Source: Pollenia angustigena
Lineage: Eukaryota > Arthropoda > Insecta > Diptera > Polleniidae
Direction: 5' to 3'
NCBI GenBank assembly: GCA_930367215.1
Contig: OV884059.1
Span: 12,796,945-12,860,944, forward strand
Length of the DNA stretch: 64,000 nt
Below are positions 22,681 through 37,057 of this stretch, piece by piece (position 1 is the stretch's first letter; every line of letters begins with the position of its first letter). Under the pieces are notes generated by a model, which did not search any database, was not told the origin of the DNA, and saw only the letters and a program-made list of their open reading frames with translations. The position numbers and the translations under genes were made by a program.

Positions 22681-23460
22681 GGGTGTTTCTCTGGTTATGC
22701 ACGCGACATTTGTACGCGTTTTATTGTGTTTGAATATTAAAAAAATAGATGTGGATTGGAATTTTAGAATGAATTCTAGAATCGTTACATTGTTTGTGAT
22801 GAGTTCTTTCTAAAAAGTATATATAATGGTAAATTGAGCACTGGGTACCCAAATGCCATGCAATCAAAGTTGACTTACTCACGTGACAAAAATAGAAGTG
22901 CCTTTTAGGACCGTAAGAAAAAGTGCGAAAGTAAGTGAATTGTAGGAGGTTTTTATTTCGGAAAAAATGTTTTTATAAAGGTTAGTAATGGGCCTTTATA
23001 ATCATGTTTTGTTCAAAAGCAACTATGCATGGGTTGGCGAAGAAAAAAATAAATTGTAAATTACGCACGTGACATTACGCACGTGACACTTTTTCCATAT
23101 GTTTTTTTAATATTATCTCCACGCATTTTCCCATAAATATCTTAAAATTTGCTTAACAAAAAAACTTAATACTCGTTTTACAATTGATTGTAATGGAGAG
23201 ATCATGAAGAAGGAGTGTAAACATAACATATTTCTAGCATGTAAAATAAGTATATAAAAATGTCTTTAAAAGTAGAAAATACAGAAAATTATAAAATTTT
23301 CCAGTTTCCAGCCCAATTTCCTCAAGTAAAACAGCTCAGATATGCTAGGAAACCATTCTTTAATAAGAACATAGACTTTTTTTCTAATAATAAACAATAA
23401 AAGACGATGATAATCAACATTTTTTTTTTCATCCTGGTAGACCATTCTGGAGAAATGCCC
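22681..23460. mobile_element. 780-bp inverted-repeat element, unit R2
   Basis: Inverted copy I1 has the uninterrupted sequence here (TTTTCTATATGCTTAAAA, read forward). In R2-R4 the 780 bp lie between TATAT and ATATG, giving a 4- to 5-bp duplication. The ends GGGTGTTTCTCTGG and GGGCATTTCTCCAG (right end inverted) are imperfect inverted repeats. No ORF. Three CACGTG motifs occur inside. The superfamily is not assigned. Confidence 0.7.
22881..23090 (+). promoter_or_regulatory. Clustered CACGTG (E-box) motifs in the 780-bp element
   Basis: CACGTGAC occurs near 22881 and twice in tandem as ATTACGCACGTGAC (about 23062-23090), with a related GCACGCGAC near 22698. Repeated palindromic hexamers inside a small DNA element may bind its transposase or a host bHLH factor. 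Function is inferred only. Confidence 0.35.
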
Positions 23461-25133
23461 ATATGCTTAAAATATATTTTTTAACGTATTCGGAGACATA
23501 TTTCCATACTATCGGTAAACCTAAACAATTTCGTTTAAGCTGTCAAAGTCAAACAGCAACTAATTCATCTTTTTCTAATGCTGCCCACAGACGAGCCAAC
23601 ATTAGTAGAAACATGGCCATGTTTCACTTTATGTTGCCACGTGTGTAGTAATCAGTTATTCATTTATTAGCCGCGAAGTTTTAATACTAGATAACATTTT
23701 GGCATTAGACTCAAATTCTCTTAATAAAATTTTTTTGCGTCTCTTTAACTAATTTTCTTGAAAGTCGGTAGCAGTTTTAAGATGCCTTTTTTTTGTTGCA
23801 CTGCCAATCTGAAACTGTTTAAAAATCGAACTCACTGTCAGGTTTAGCTATTTTGGCATTAAAATTTCTAAAAAGGTTTTATAAATCATCAAAAAATTTA
23901 ATTTGGCTGCCACACTTAGATTCAACTGCCAGATTAGCAGGTTGGACATCTTTAAGAATAAAGGATAAATATATTATTGAGATGTATTTTATATAATTAT
24001 AAAACATTTTTTCAGTTGGTTTAATTAAAAGCATTGTTGAGACACTGGTAATCTATAAATTAACGTTTTTTTTCATTCAAGCAGCATTTTTAAAATTGCC
24101 TTTGCGCAGCTTTCTTTTAAAAGCCAACGAATTTCTGCAAAATTCTTTTATAACCAGCGGATACCCAGTGTTTGCTACTACGATCCCCCTTTTCGTAGTC
24201 AATTTTTAAGACAATTCATAGCTTATTTGCCTTTCAAAGCCTAAAACCATCTTTACCAAATTCTTCGGTTGGATGGTTTTAGAGTCTATAGCGGAAAGAT
24301 TTTTTGTATCTGTATTTTATATATATTTATTAATATATAGATGTGTAATGGAAATACATTTTTATTATTTTCTGTGTATTTTTCGGTTTCTCTCACCGCT
24401 TCGGCAGATTGATACATCGACGTGTTTTGGAAGAAATTTACCATTGAACTCTGGTATAAAATTTGGACTCGAGAGGATTTCAGTTTCCCGAAAATAAATA
24501 TTTTTCAAAACGAATTTAATGTCTTGGGCATATAACACCTCAATTTATGACAAAAATATTTTTTACCTCTAAAAAAAAAGGAAAATATTTCATCACATCC
24601 GATTTTTATAAAATATACACATACATTTCTATATTAAAAGTTGCTCGTTTAAGGGTTAAATTATTTCATATTTTTTATATACAAACACAGTGTTTGTTAG
24701 TTAAACAAAAGTACGTAGAAAAACTTTTCTCAAAATAAATAAATGAAAACAAAAAATGATGCACAAGGTCTGTTTAAGTGAATAAACGACAATACAATTA
24801 AGGAATGTTAGAGATTTTAACGAAAGTTAGAAGAAATTTTACAAAAACCATATTAAATCAAAATTAACTTAAATAGTTACGCGCAGGATAATTAAAATAC
24901 ACTTTTTTTTAATTTTACACAAGGTCAACAATGTAAAAATATGTCAAAAAAATGTGTCAAACCGCTATAGTTTGTACCCCTTTTATTCAGAAACCACTTA
25001 TGTCAAAAACAATTTGAAAAAATAGCTGTAAAAAATTCTTTAATTCAGAAAAATCCCAAACATTTTGTTCTTCTCGTTAATTGGTATATTTTTATTTAAT
25101 AAAAAATCAAAAATTGAAATATAATAAAAAAAT

Positions 25134-26969
25134 AAGGGAAGTAACGATACGCCTTTTTGCCGATATGATACCGATACTCAAGAAGAAATATCGCCGATAA
25201 CAATACAAATATATAAAATTAAAAATTGCAGGTAAAATTAACAAAACTCATGTAGAGTAATTTCTTTAATTATTTTACAATATAACAGTGTAAAATGTGG
25301 CCCTACGCTCCACCCGGAGTTAAAGGAAATTTAAATTCATGGTAAAATTAATAAATGTTTAAACAAAAAAACAGTGTTTAAAGATTATTTATATTCAAAA
25401 TAAATATTTATAAGATTTTTGCTTAAAAAAACAAAGTTTTCTCAACTTTTTCGGCGAGAATTTTTCAACTACGTTTAAAGCAGACCTGCAGTAGAAAATC
25501 GTCTCTCAGATGTGACTCAACTCATTTGACAACTTAAGCATTTCTGCTCCATGTTCCTTAATTTTGGGTATATTATTAAACTGCACCAGCAAACATTCGG
25601 ATCTGCGTCTCTAAAAAAAATTAGAATTCTGAGGAATATCTAGATTTCTTCTTTAGCTGAGCCACAGCGTAGGATCGACAGAGGATCATCCTTCTCCAGA
25701 TTTTCTTTTAAGATTTTCACAAACACTCCAAAGGTCAGTTCTTATAGACATAGCAAAACTATTTCTAGGTGTAGGGTTGACCGTGTCTTTAACACCTTTT
25801 GAAGTCATGTTATGTTGCTCAATAAAACTTTTTTTTGAAATTTTCTAGCTTTTTATCGAAGGTAAACAATTGTGATGAACAATAGATTTCTTTTTTCTCT
25901 AAACACTGAAATCTTTCATTCAGAGCAAATGCTACGTAATTCGCAAATTTTTGAGACTCTGAACTATTCTGTTAAAAACGAAAATAAAACATTTTTTTTT
26001 TAACTTCTTAAATTTGAGTTAAGAGGTTTTGTCAAAATGCCACAGAACTGTTTTTCTAATAATGTTCGAAGACTGTTAAATAGCGAAATAGCGTCAGAAA
26101 ATGTGTCTCTTCGAAGTAACCCAAAGGTGGAAGCGAAGTGATTTTTATTTTCACAAAAATCATTTACAATAAGCAGAAAATTCTGCCGCAGATCGACACC
26201 AAGCGTTCAATGCGTTTACGCATCAGTCCAAAAAGTCTAAAATGCATAAAAGTTTCGAAAGCATGAAGTAGGATTACATTCTACTTAAGCATGCGTCTCG
26301 AAAAAATGTCAAAAAAGAAACATGCGCATAAAACGCGTGATGTGGCACGACCTAGAGACCTAAAGGTAGAAGTACATTACACGCGTTAGTGCGCGCTCTC
26401 TGTAGACTTCTGGCAAAAAATTTAAAATAGTGTATTTTCATAGAACAAGCTACATGCAAAATATTTTGACGTGTTTGCGCCAGAAAGTTTGTTAACTTTA
26501 AACTTTTTAACGCGATGGGTATTTTTGATAAGTAATCAGCTGACAAAAAACAGAATATTTGTGAATCATGAAAGAAAAACTTATTGAAGTGCTTAAAAAA
26601 CGTACAATATTTATATAAAAAGAATAAATTCAATAAAATAATAAAATCTTGATATACCTTCGAATCCATTCTCAATGCACAAATAAGTAAACAAATAAAA
26701 AACAGCTGACAGGAATGGCTTTTGTAACGCGCGTATTTTTCATGCGCTTGTTATGTATTTCTACCTTAACAATTAAAAGAAACAATTTATTATTCTGTTT
26801 GATTTTTTTGCTTTTAGTTGTTATGCAAAAAATAAGCATTGCAATTAAACTTTGTGTCAAAAAAATAACTTTAAAAAAGTATTGGAGTATCGACAGTAAA
26901 ATATCGCCGATACCGATATATTGGCAAACGTTAAGTACCGCCGATATATCCGTATTCGTGACATCCCTA
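25134..26969 (-). mobile_element. hAT-type element, unit copy R3
   Basis: Same ends and decayed minus-strand transposase as R1. Confidence 0.6.
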
Positions 26970-27809
26970 TAAAAAATCAAATTTAGTATTTTACAAATTA
27001 AACATTTTAAATTTATTTCGCAATACCTTAAATATTATTTGCAAAATGCTGAGTTTAATGGTAAATGCAAAATTGGGGCCCTGGACCGAGGCCCCTTGTG
27101 CCCTGCACCATGTTACATTTATCAGGTAACGGTACATTTGTGATTTTAGCTGTATACTTCTCTTTCTGCCGTCATCCAGACTCAAAGGCTGATTTAATTA
27201 AAATGAGTTTTGTATCTTTTTTGAATAAATTAAGCTTTGAATAGCGGCTTGATCGGATAAAAATCCCTGAATTTTAACGTTTTTCACCAATTATTGTCAT
27301 TTCGAAAGAGGTTTTGTACCACAGTTTATAACAAAATCCATGGTTTTACAATATTAAAAAAAATGTTAAGTTATCATGCACCAAAATCGGGTAAAAACTT
27401 AAAATCCTATAACGAAAATATCACTCTCTCAAATTCTTGTTTAAGGCTTTAACAGTTGTTTGAATCAAGTTTTTGCTAAAAAAAAAAAACAATAACAATT
27501 TTATTCGAAATTTTTCGAGGTTGGCAAGTTACAAAAAAAAAAAAAAAATTACAAATTCTGAAAACTTGTAAAACATTGTTAAGTCATCTTTCGAGGTTTG
27601 GAGGGTCTAATTGACGATTTTATTCAACAACTGCAAAATAAAGATAAATTTTCGCGTAGGCCAAATAGGTACCTACTTACGAAAAAGTCGTAGAACCACT
27701 AATATTGTTTTAGAGGTCTTAAGGAACCATTTTCACACATAAAAATATTCTTTTTCGCGAGGTCAATTTTATTATATTGTTATATGTATTTGTATAGTAG
27801 ATAACTTAC

Positions 27810-28419
27810 CTTTCAAACTAAAATTTCATAATTGTTTCCTACACAATTTAAATATAACTTTTAAGCCTTTACACGCTTTAACATTTTACTTTTCTCTCAT
27901 TTGCACATTTTTTTAAACAGGCCATATTTTGTGGCGAATTGCCATCTTTACAAATTTTTATTTTATATGTTTTTTACTACCAAATAAAAACACATCTTTT
28001 TATTAACTCTTTTTTAAATTATAAAATTAGTATTTAAAATAAAAACATAATGATTTTCACTAAAGCAAAACACAATTTCACTTTATTTGCACACACACTC
28101 TGTTTAGCACAAAAAACATTTTTAATTCTCTGCTTTAGCCCTCTGCTCACAACATTAACGGCGCGACTCTCTTAACAAAACAAAAGAAGCAGCGAACCAA
28201 CAGAGACTGCGCTGCTTAGTTATTCTGCCTTGATATGAACAAATTTTCCAACACACTTTTCGTCAATAAGAAAATAAATTTTTACTTAAATTTTTTCATT
28301 TACTGATAAAAATCCAATTTATTTACATTTATTTAAAAAAATAATTTATTTTTAAGCACTTTTTCCCATAAATAAATTTAATTTCTTAGAGAGCATCTAC
28401 TAAAACGTTCACGCACTAC
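27810..28419 (-). other. Exon-like segment with splice donor, unit R3
   Basis: Same block and GAAAG|GTAAGT donor (27810/27809) as the other units. Confidence 0.35.
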
Positions 28420-29117
28420 AAAACTTTCTAGAAACTAAAAAGAAGTTGAAAAGGAAACCGAATAAAAAGGGTGAGAAATAAATACTGAGTTTTGTATTTA
28501 TATCAAAGGTGAAGTGGGGAGATGAAAGAAATACGTCATCAAAATAAAACACAATTTTATTTGCTTGTTGTTATTGTATGTAACAATAATGAAGTGGTTA
28601 GCGCATCACGAATATTTTACGAAGCATCGAAAAAGAAGATGATATTGAATTAATGCAAGAAGTTGGGGAAGGGAAATTAAATCATTTTGCAATAACAACG
28701 ACAATAACAACATCAGTAAGTGATGAATGGGAATACCTGTGTAGTATTTTGTTGCTGAAGGTCAAGTGATTTTTTAATGGTAAAGTAGATTTAAACGAAA
28801 TTGGCTTTGTTTTTAACAGAGATGGGTAATATTAATCTATATACCTAGATGCAATAAGAGTAGAATTATTTAAATATGAACCTAATTGAAATTGTTTAAG
28901 GAGTTAAATTCAAAAAGATTGAACATTGAATTTAATTGTGTTTATTAGTAACAGACATAGAAGATAATAAATTTTGTTATTACAATAAAAAAGAGAATGT
29001 TCAATAAAAATCGTCACAAATCCATACCCATTTTGAAAAAAAACAAAATATTTTGAATGTAATTTATTTACAGCTCCAGGTCTGTTTATATAAAAAAAAA
29101 TTATTTATTTCTGTGGC

Positions 29118-29311
29118 ATTTTGACAAAACATCTTAAGTCGAGATAGGTAGGTAATAAAAAATGAAATAAACCAAAATTAAAGAAAAATTTCGTTTTTAA
29201 TAAAAAAATTTTAAAACGTAAACAAAAATGTTTTTTGAATGAAAATTCGTACCTATGATTAATAACATTTTTTTCAACTTTTAAATTTGACTTAAGATGT
29301 TTTATCAAAAT
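29118..29311. mobile_element. Inverted-repeat MITE, unit R3
   Basis: Same family and place as 21929-22122. Confidence 0.65.
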
Positions 29312-29868
29312 TCCTGTTTAAAGTAAATGTACCTAACTCTACTTCACTACATAAAACACGCAAAATTCTTTCCCACTTCCTCGTGAGAATAAAGTTAATA
29401 ATTTCAATATTTTAAGAAAATTGTGTTATCCGCGTTCTACTGTACGTTCGAGTACATTTGTCTGCATATTCTTGTACAATGCGAATTAATGCAGGAGGTC
29501 CACACCACGCGTTTTATCTACACGGTGGCAGCAATACTACAACTATACAACAACAGAGCTTTTATGCTTTGCATTGTTAGTGCTTACGGCTTGAAATGTT
29601 TCTAAAAAATAAAATAAAACTAAGGATGAAACAAACAGGTGACATTTTTACTACCCATGACAATTTTTTTACTTTAGTATTGTTTGTCTAGTCTTCTGTC
29701 AAAGTTTTCTTTATGCTAACAAAAAATCCACATCTAATATTTTGTGATAAGTGCATTTTATTCAAGTTTTCATCATCTTAATTTAATTTAAAGAATTGGC
29801 CATAATGAAATATTAAAAGGCTAACAATTTGCTTATTTATTCACGTTCAGCAACACAATTTTCTATAT

Positions 29869-30648
29869 GGGTGTTTCTCTGGTTATGCACGCGACATTTG
29901 TACGCGTTTTATTGTGTTTGAATATTAAAAAAATAGATGTGGATTGGAATTTTAGAATGAATTCTAGAATCGTTACATTGTTTGTGATGAGTTCTTTCTA
30001 AAAAGTATATATAATGGTAAATTGAGCACTGGGTACCCAAATGCCATGCAATCAAAGTTGACTTACTCACGTGACAAAAATAGAAGTGCCTTTTAGGACC
30101 GTAAGAAAAAGTGCGAAAGTAAGTGAATTGTAGGAGGTTTTTATTTCGGAAAAAATGTTTTTATAAAGGTTAGTAATGGGCCTTTATAATCATGTTTTGT
30201 TCAAAAGCAACTATGCATGGGTTGGCGAAGAAAAAAATAAATTGTAAATTACGCACGTGACATTACGCACGTGACACTTTTTCCATATGTTTTTTTAATA
30301 TTATCTCCACGCATTTTTCCATAAATATCTTAAAATTTGCTTAACAAAAAAACTTAATACTCGTTTTACAATTGATTGTAATGGAGAGATCATGAAGAAG
30401 GAGTGTAAACATAACATATTTCTAGCATGTAAAATAAGTATATAAAAATGTCTTTAAAAGTAGAAAACACAGAAAATTATAAAATTTTCCAGTTTCCAGC
30501 CCAATTTCCTCAAGTAAAACAGCTCAGATATGCTAGGAAACCATTCTTTAATAAGAACATAGACTTTTTTTCTAATAATAAACAATAAAAGACGATGATA
30601 ATCAACATTTTTTTTTTCATCCTGGTAGACCATTCTGGAGAAATGCCC
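29869..30648. mobile_element. 780-bp inverted-repeat element, unit R3
   Basis: Same ends, flanking TATAT/ATATG and CACGTG motifs as 22681-23460. It was carried along by the tandem duplication rather than inserted separately. Confidence 0.7.
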
Positions 30649-32322
30649 ATATGCTTAAAATATATTTTTTAACGTATTCGGAGACATATTTCCATACTAT
30701 CGGTAAACCTAAACAATTTCGTTTAAGCTGTCAAAGTCAAACAGCAACTAATTCATCTTTTTCTAATGCTGCCCACAGACGAGCCAACATTAGTAGAAAC
30801 ATGGCCATGTTTCACTTTATGTTGCCACGTGTGTAGTAATCAGTTATTCATTTATTAGCCGCGAAGTTTTAATACTAGATAACATTTTGGCATTAGACTC
30901 AAATTCTCTTAATAAAATTTTTTTGCGTCTCTTTAACTAATTTTCTTGAAAGTCGGTAGCAGTTTTAAGATGCCTTTTTTTTTGTTGCACTGCCAATCTG
31001 AAACTGTTTAAAAATCGAACTCACTGTCAGGTTTAGCTATTTTGGCATTAAAATTTCTAAAAAGGTTTTATAAATCATCAAAAAATTTAATTTGGCTGCC
31101 ACACTTAGATTCAACTGCCAGATTAGCAGGTTGGACATCTTTAAGAATAAAGGATAAATATATTATTGAGATGTATTTTATATAATTATAAAACATTTTT
31201 TCAGTTGGTTTAATTAAAAGCATTGTTGAGACACTGGTAATCTATAAATTAACGTTTTTTTTCATTCAAGCAGCATTTTTAAAATTGCCTTTGCGCAGCT
31301 TTCTTTTAAAAGCCAACGAATTTCTGCAAAATTCTTTTATAACCAGCGGATACCCAGTGTTTGCTACTACGATCCCCCTTTTCGTAGTCAATTTTTAAGA
31401 CAATTCATAGCTTATTTGCCTTTCAAAGCCTAAAACCATCTTTACCAAATTCTTCGGTTGGATGGTTTTAGAGTCTATAGCGGAAAGATTTTTTGTATCT
31501 GTATTTTATATATATTTATTAATATATAGATGTGTAATGGAAATACATTTTTATTATTTTCTGTGTATTTTTCGGTTTCTCTCACCGCTTCGGCAGATTG
31601 ATACATCGACGTGTTTTGGAAGAAATTTACCATTGAACTCTGGTATAAAATTTGGACTCGAGAAGATTTCAGTTTCCCGAAAATAAATATTTTTCAAAAC
31701 GAATTTAATGTCTTGGGCATATAACACCTCAATTTATGACAAAAATATTTTTTACCTCTAAAAAAAAGGAAAATATTTCATCACATCCGATTTTTATAAA
31801 ATATACACATACATTTCTATATTAAAAGTTGCTCGTTTAAGGGTTAAATTATTTCATATTTTTTATATACAAACACAGTGTTTGTTAGTTAAACAAAAGT
31901 ACGTAGAAAAACTTTTCTCAAAATAAATAAATGAAAACAAAAAATGATGCACAAGGTCTGTTTAAGTGAATAAACGACAATACAATTAAGGAATGTTAGA
32001 GATTTTAACGAAAGTTAGAAGAAATTTTACAAAAACCATATTAAATCAAAATTAACTTAAATAGTTACGCGCAGGATAATTAAAATACACTTTTTTTTAA
32101 TTTTACACAAGGTCAACAATGTAAAAATATGTCAAAAAAATGTGTCAAACCGCTATAGTTTGTACCCCTTTTATTCAGAAACCACTTATGTCAAAAACAA
32201 TTTGAAAAAATAGCTGTAAAAAATTCTTTAATTCAGAAAAATCCCAAACATTTTGTTCTTCTCGTTAATTGGTATATTTTTATTTAATAAAAAATCAAAA
32301 ATTGAAATATAATAAAAAAAAT

Positions 32323-34158
32323 AAGGGAAGTAACGATACGCCTTTTTGCCGATATGATACCGATACTCAAGAAGAAATATCGCCGATAACAATACAAATA
32401 TATAAAATTAAAAATTTCAGGTAAAATTAACAAAACTCATGTAGAGTAATTTCTTTAATTATTTTACAATATAACAGTGTAAAATGTGGCCCTACGCTCC
32501 ACCCGGAGTTAAAGGAAATTTAAATTCATGGTAAAATTAATAAATGTTTAAACAAAAAAACAGTGTTTAAAGATTATTTATATTCAAAATAAATATTTAT
32601 AAGATTTTTGCTTAAAAAAACAAAGTTTTCTCAACTTTTTCGGCGAGAATTTTTCAACTACGTTTAAAGCAGACCTGCAGTAGAAAATCGTCTCTCAGAT
32701 GTGACTCAACTCATTTGACAACTTAAGCATTTCTGCTCCATGTTCCTTAATTTTGGGTATATTATTAAACTGCACCAGCAAACATTCGGATCTGCGTCTC
32801 TAAAAAAAATTAGAATTCTGAGGAATATCTAGATTTCTTCTTTAGCTGAGCCACAGCGTAGGATCGACAGAGGATCATCCTTCTCCAGATTTTCTTTTAA
32901 GATTTTCACAAACACTCCAAAGGTCAGTTCTTATAGACATAGCAAAACTATTTCTAGGTGTAGGGTTGACCGTGTCTTTAACACCTTTTGAAGTCATGTT
33001 ATGTTGCTCAATAAAACTTTTTTTTGAAATTTTCTAGCTTTTTATCGAAGGTAAACAATTGTGATGAACAATAGATTTCTTTTTTCTCTAAACACTGAAA
33101 TCTTTCATTCAGAGCAAATGCTACGTAAATCGCAAATTTTTGAGACTCTGAACTATTCTGTTAAAAACGAAAATAAAACATTTTTTTTTTAACTTCTTAA
33201 ATTTGAGTTAAGAGGTTTTGTCAAAATGCCACAGAACTGTTTTTCTAATAATGTTCGAAGACTGTTAAATAGCGAAATAGCGTCAGAAAATGTGTCTCTT
33301 CGAAGTAACCCAAAGGTGGAAGCGAAGTGATTTTTATTTTCACAAAAATCATTTACAATAAGCAGAAAATTCTGCCGCAGATCGACACCAAGCGTTCAAT
33401 GCGTTTACGCATCAGTCCAAAAAGTCTAAAATGCATAAAAGTTTCGAAAGCATGAAGTAGGATTACATTCTACTTAAGCATGCGTCTCGAAAAAATGTCA
33501 AAAAAGAAACATGCGCATAAAACGCGTGATGTGGCACGACCTAGAGACCTAAAGGTAGAAGTACATTACACGCGTTAGTGCGCGCTCTCTGTAGACTTCT
33601 GGCAAAAAATTTAAAATAGTGTATTTTCATAGAACAAGCTACATGCAAAATATTTTGACGTGTTTGCGCCAGAAAGTTTGTTAACTTTAAACTTTTTAAC
33701 GCGTTGGGTATTTTTGATAAGTAATCAGCTGACAAAAAACAGAATATTTGTGAATCATGAAAGAAAAACTTATTGAAGTGCTTAAAAAACGTACAATATT
33801 TATATAAAAAGAATAAATTCAATAAAATAATAAAATCTTGATATACCTTCGAATCCATTCTCAATGCACAAATAAGTAAACAAATAAAAAACAGCTGACA
33901 GGAATGGCTTTTGTAACGCGCGTATTTTTCATGCGCTTGTTATGTATTTCTACCTTAACAATTAAAAGAAACAATTTATTATTCTGTTTGATTTTTTTGC
34001 TTTTAGTTGTTATGCAAAAAATAAGCATTGCAATTAAACTTTGTGTCAAAAAAATAACTTTAAAAAAGTATTGGAGTATCGACAGTAAAATATCGCCGAT
34101 ACCGATATATTGGCAAACGTTAAGTACCGCCGATATATCCGTATTCGTGACATCCCTA
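32323..34158 (-). mobile_element. hAT-type element, unit copy R4
   Basis: Same ends and decayed minus-strand transposase as R1. Confidence 0.6.
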
Positions 34159-34998
34159 TAAAAAATCAAATTTAGTATTTTACAAATTAAACATTTTAAA
34201 TTTATTTCGCAATACCTTAAATATTATTTGCAAAATGCTGAGTTTAATGGTAAATGCAAAATTGGGGCCCTGGACCGAGGCCCCTTGTGCCCTGCACCAT
34301 GTTACATTTATCAGGTAACGGTACATTTGTGATTTTAGCTGTATACTTCTCTTTCTGCCGTCATCCAGACTCAAAGGCTGATTTAATTAAAATGAGTTTT
34401 GTATCTTTTTTGAATAAATTAAGCTTTGAATAGCGGCGGAATGATCGGATAAAAATCCCTGAATTTTAACGTTTTTCACCAATTATTGTCATTTCGAAAG
34501 AGGTTTTGTACCACAGTTTATAACAAAATCCATGGTTTTACAATATTAAAAAAAATGTTAAGTTATCATGCACCAAAATCGGGTAAAAACTTAAAATCCT
34601 ATAACGAAAATATCACTCTCTCAAATTCTTGTTTAAGGCTTTAACAGTTGTTTGAATCAAGTTTTTGCTAAAAAAAAAAACAATAACAATTTTATTCGAA
34701 ATTTTTCGAGGTTGGCAAGTTACAAAAAAAAAAAAAATTACAAATTCTGAAAACTTGTAAAACATTGTTAAGTCATCTTTCGAGGTTTGGAGGGTCTAAT
34801 TGACGATTTTATTCAACAACTGCAAAATAAAGATAAATTTTCGCGTAGGCCAAATAGGTACCTACTTACGAAAAAGTCGTAGAACCACTAATATTGTTTT
34901 AGAGGTCTTAAGGAACCATTTTCACACATAAAAATATTCTTTTTCGCGAGGTCAATTTTATTATATTGTTATATGTATTTGTATAGTAGATAACTTAC

Positions 34999-35612
34999 CT
35001 TTCAAACTAAAATTTCATAATTGTTTCCTACACAATTTAAATATAACTTTTAAGCCTTTACACGCTTTAACATTTTACTTTTCTCTCATTTGCACATTTT
35101 TTTAAACAGGCCATATTTTGTGGCGAATTGCCATCTTTACAAATTTTTATTTTATATGTTTTTTACTACCAAATAAAAACACATCTTTTTATTAACTCTT
35201 TTTTAAATTATAAAATTAGTATTTAAAATAAAAACATAATGATTTTCACTAAAGCAAAACACAATTTCACTTTATTTGCACACACACACACACTCTGTTT
35301 AGCACAAAAAACATTTTTAATTCTCTGCTTTAGCCCTCTGCTCACAACATTAACGGCGCGACTCTCTTAACAAAACAAAAGAAGCAGCGAACCAACAGAG
35401 ACTGCGCTGCTTAGTTATTCTGCCTTGATATGAACAAATTTTCCAACACACTTTTCGTCAATAAGAAAATAAATTTTTACTTAAATTTTTTCATTTACTG
35501 ATAAAAATCCAATTTATTTACATTTATTTAAAAAAATAATTTATTTTTAAGCACTTTTTCCCATAAATAAATTTAATTTCTTAGAGAGCATCTACTAAAA
35601 CGTTCACGCACT
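34999..35612 (-). other. Exon-like segment with splice donor, unit R4
   Basis: Same block and GAAAG|GTAAGT donor (34999/34998) as the other units. Confidence 0.35.
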
Positions 35613-36314
35613 ACAAAACTTTCTAGAAACTAAAAAGAAGTTGAAAAGGAAACCGAATAAAAAGGGTGAGAAATAAATACTGAGTTTTGTATTTATATCA
35701 AAGGTGAAGTGGGGAGATGAAAGAAATACGTCATCAAAATAAAACACAATTTTATTTGCTTGTTGTTATTGTATGTAACAATAATGAAGTGGTTAGCGCA
35801 TCACGAATATTTTACGAAGCATCGAAAAAGAAGATGATATTGAATTAATGCAAGAAGTTGGGGAAGGGAAATTAAATCATTTTGCAATAACAACGACAAT
35901 AACAACATCAGTAAGTGATGAATGGGAATACCTGTGTAGTGTTTTGTTGCTGAAGGTCAAGTGGTTTTTTAATGGTAAAGTAGATTTAAACGAAATTGGC
36001 TTTGTTTTTAACAGAGATGGGTAATATTAATCTATATACCTAGATGCAATAAGAGTAGAATTATTTAAATATGAACCTAATTGAAATTGTTTAAGGAGTT
36101 AAATTCAAAAAGATTGAACATTGAATTTAATTGTGTTTATTAGTAACAGACATAGAAGATAATAAATTTTGTTATTACAATAAAAAAGAGAATGTTCAAT
36201 AAAAATCGTCACAAATCCATACCCATTTTGAAAAAAAAACAAAATATTTTGAATGTAGTTTATTTACAGCTCCAGGTCTGTTTATATAAAAAAAAAATTA
36301 TTTATTTCTGTGGC

Positions 36315-36503
36315 ATTTTGACAAAACATCTTAAGTCGAGATAGGTAGGTAATAAAAAATGAAATAAACCAAAATTAAAGAAAAATTTCGTTTTTAATAA
36401 AAAAATTTTAAAACGTAAACAAAATGTGTTTTGAATGAAAATTCGTATAATTAATAACATTTTTTTCAACTTTTAAATTTGACTTAAGATGTTTTATCAA
36501 AAT
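36315..36503. mobile_element. Inverted-repeat MITE, unit R4
   Basis: Same family and place as 21929-22122. Confidence 0.65.
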
Positions 36504-37057
36504 TCCTGTTTAAAGTAAATGTAACTCTACTTCACTACATAAAACACGCAAAATTCTTTCCCACTTCCTCGTGAGAATAAAGTTAATAATTTCAATATTT
36601 TAAGAAAATTGTGTTATCCGCGTTCTACTGTACGTTCGAGTACATTTGTCTGCATATTCTTGTACAATGCGAATTAATGCAGGAGGTCCACACCACGCGT
36701 TTTATCTACACGGTGGCAGCAATACTACAACTATACAACAACAGAGCTTTTATGCTTTGCATTGTTAGTGCTTACGGCTTGAAATGTTTCTAAAAAATAA
36801 AATAAAACTAAGGATGAAACAAACAGGTGACATTTTTACTACCCATGACAATTTTTTTTACTTTAGTATTGTTTGTCTAGTCTTCTGTCAAAGTTTTCTT
36901 TATGCTAACAAAAAGTCCACATCTAATATTTTGTGATAAGTGCATTTTATTCAAGTTTTCATCATCTTAATTTAATTTAAAGAATTGGCCATAATGAAAT
37001 ATTAAAAGGCTTACAATTTGCTTATTTATTCACGTTCAGCAACACAATTTTCTATAT

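Larger units (their letters stand above)
17704..24931 (+). repeat. Array unit R2 (about 7.2 kb)
   Basis: The first unit with the full layout: hAT-type element (17911-19785), exon-like segment (20620-21230), MITE (21929-22122), 780-bp inverted-repeat element (22681-23460) and a terminal segment to 24931. It is nearly identical to R3 and R4 but carries its own variants, such as CTCGAGAGGATTT where R3 and R4 have CTCGAGAAGATTT, and 17704-18800 more like R1/R0. Confidence 0.9.
24932..32120 (+). repeat. Array unit R3 (7.19 kb)
   Basis: Full layout, nearly identical to R4, with scattered substitutions and homopolymer length changes. It shares with R5 the variants CGCGATGGG (about 26511) and CTACGTAATTCG (about 25932), which R4 lacks. 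Confidence 0.92.
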
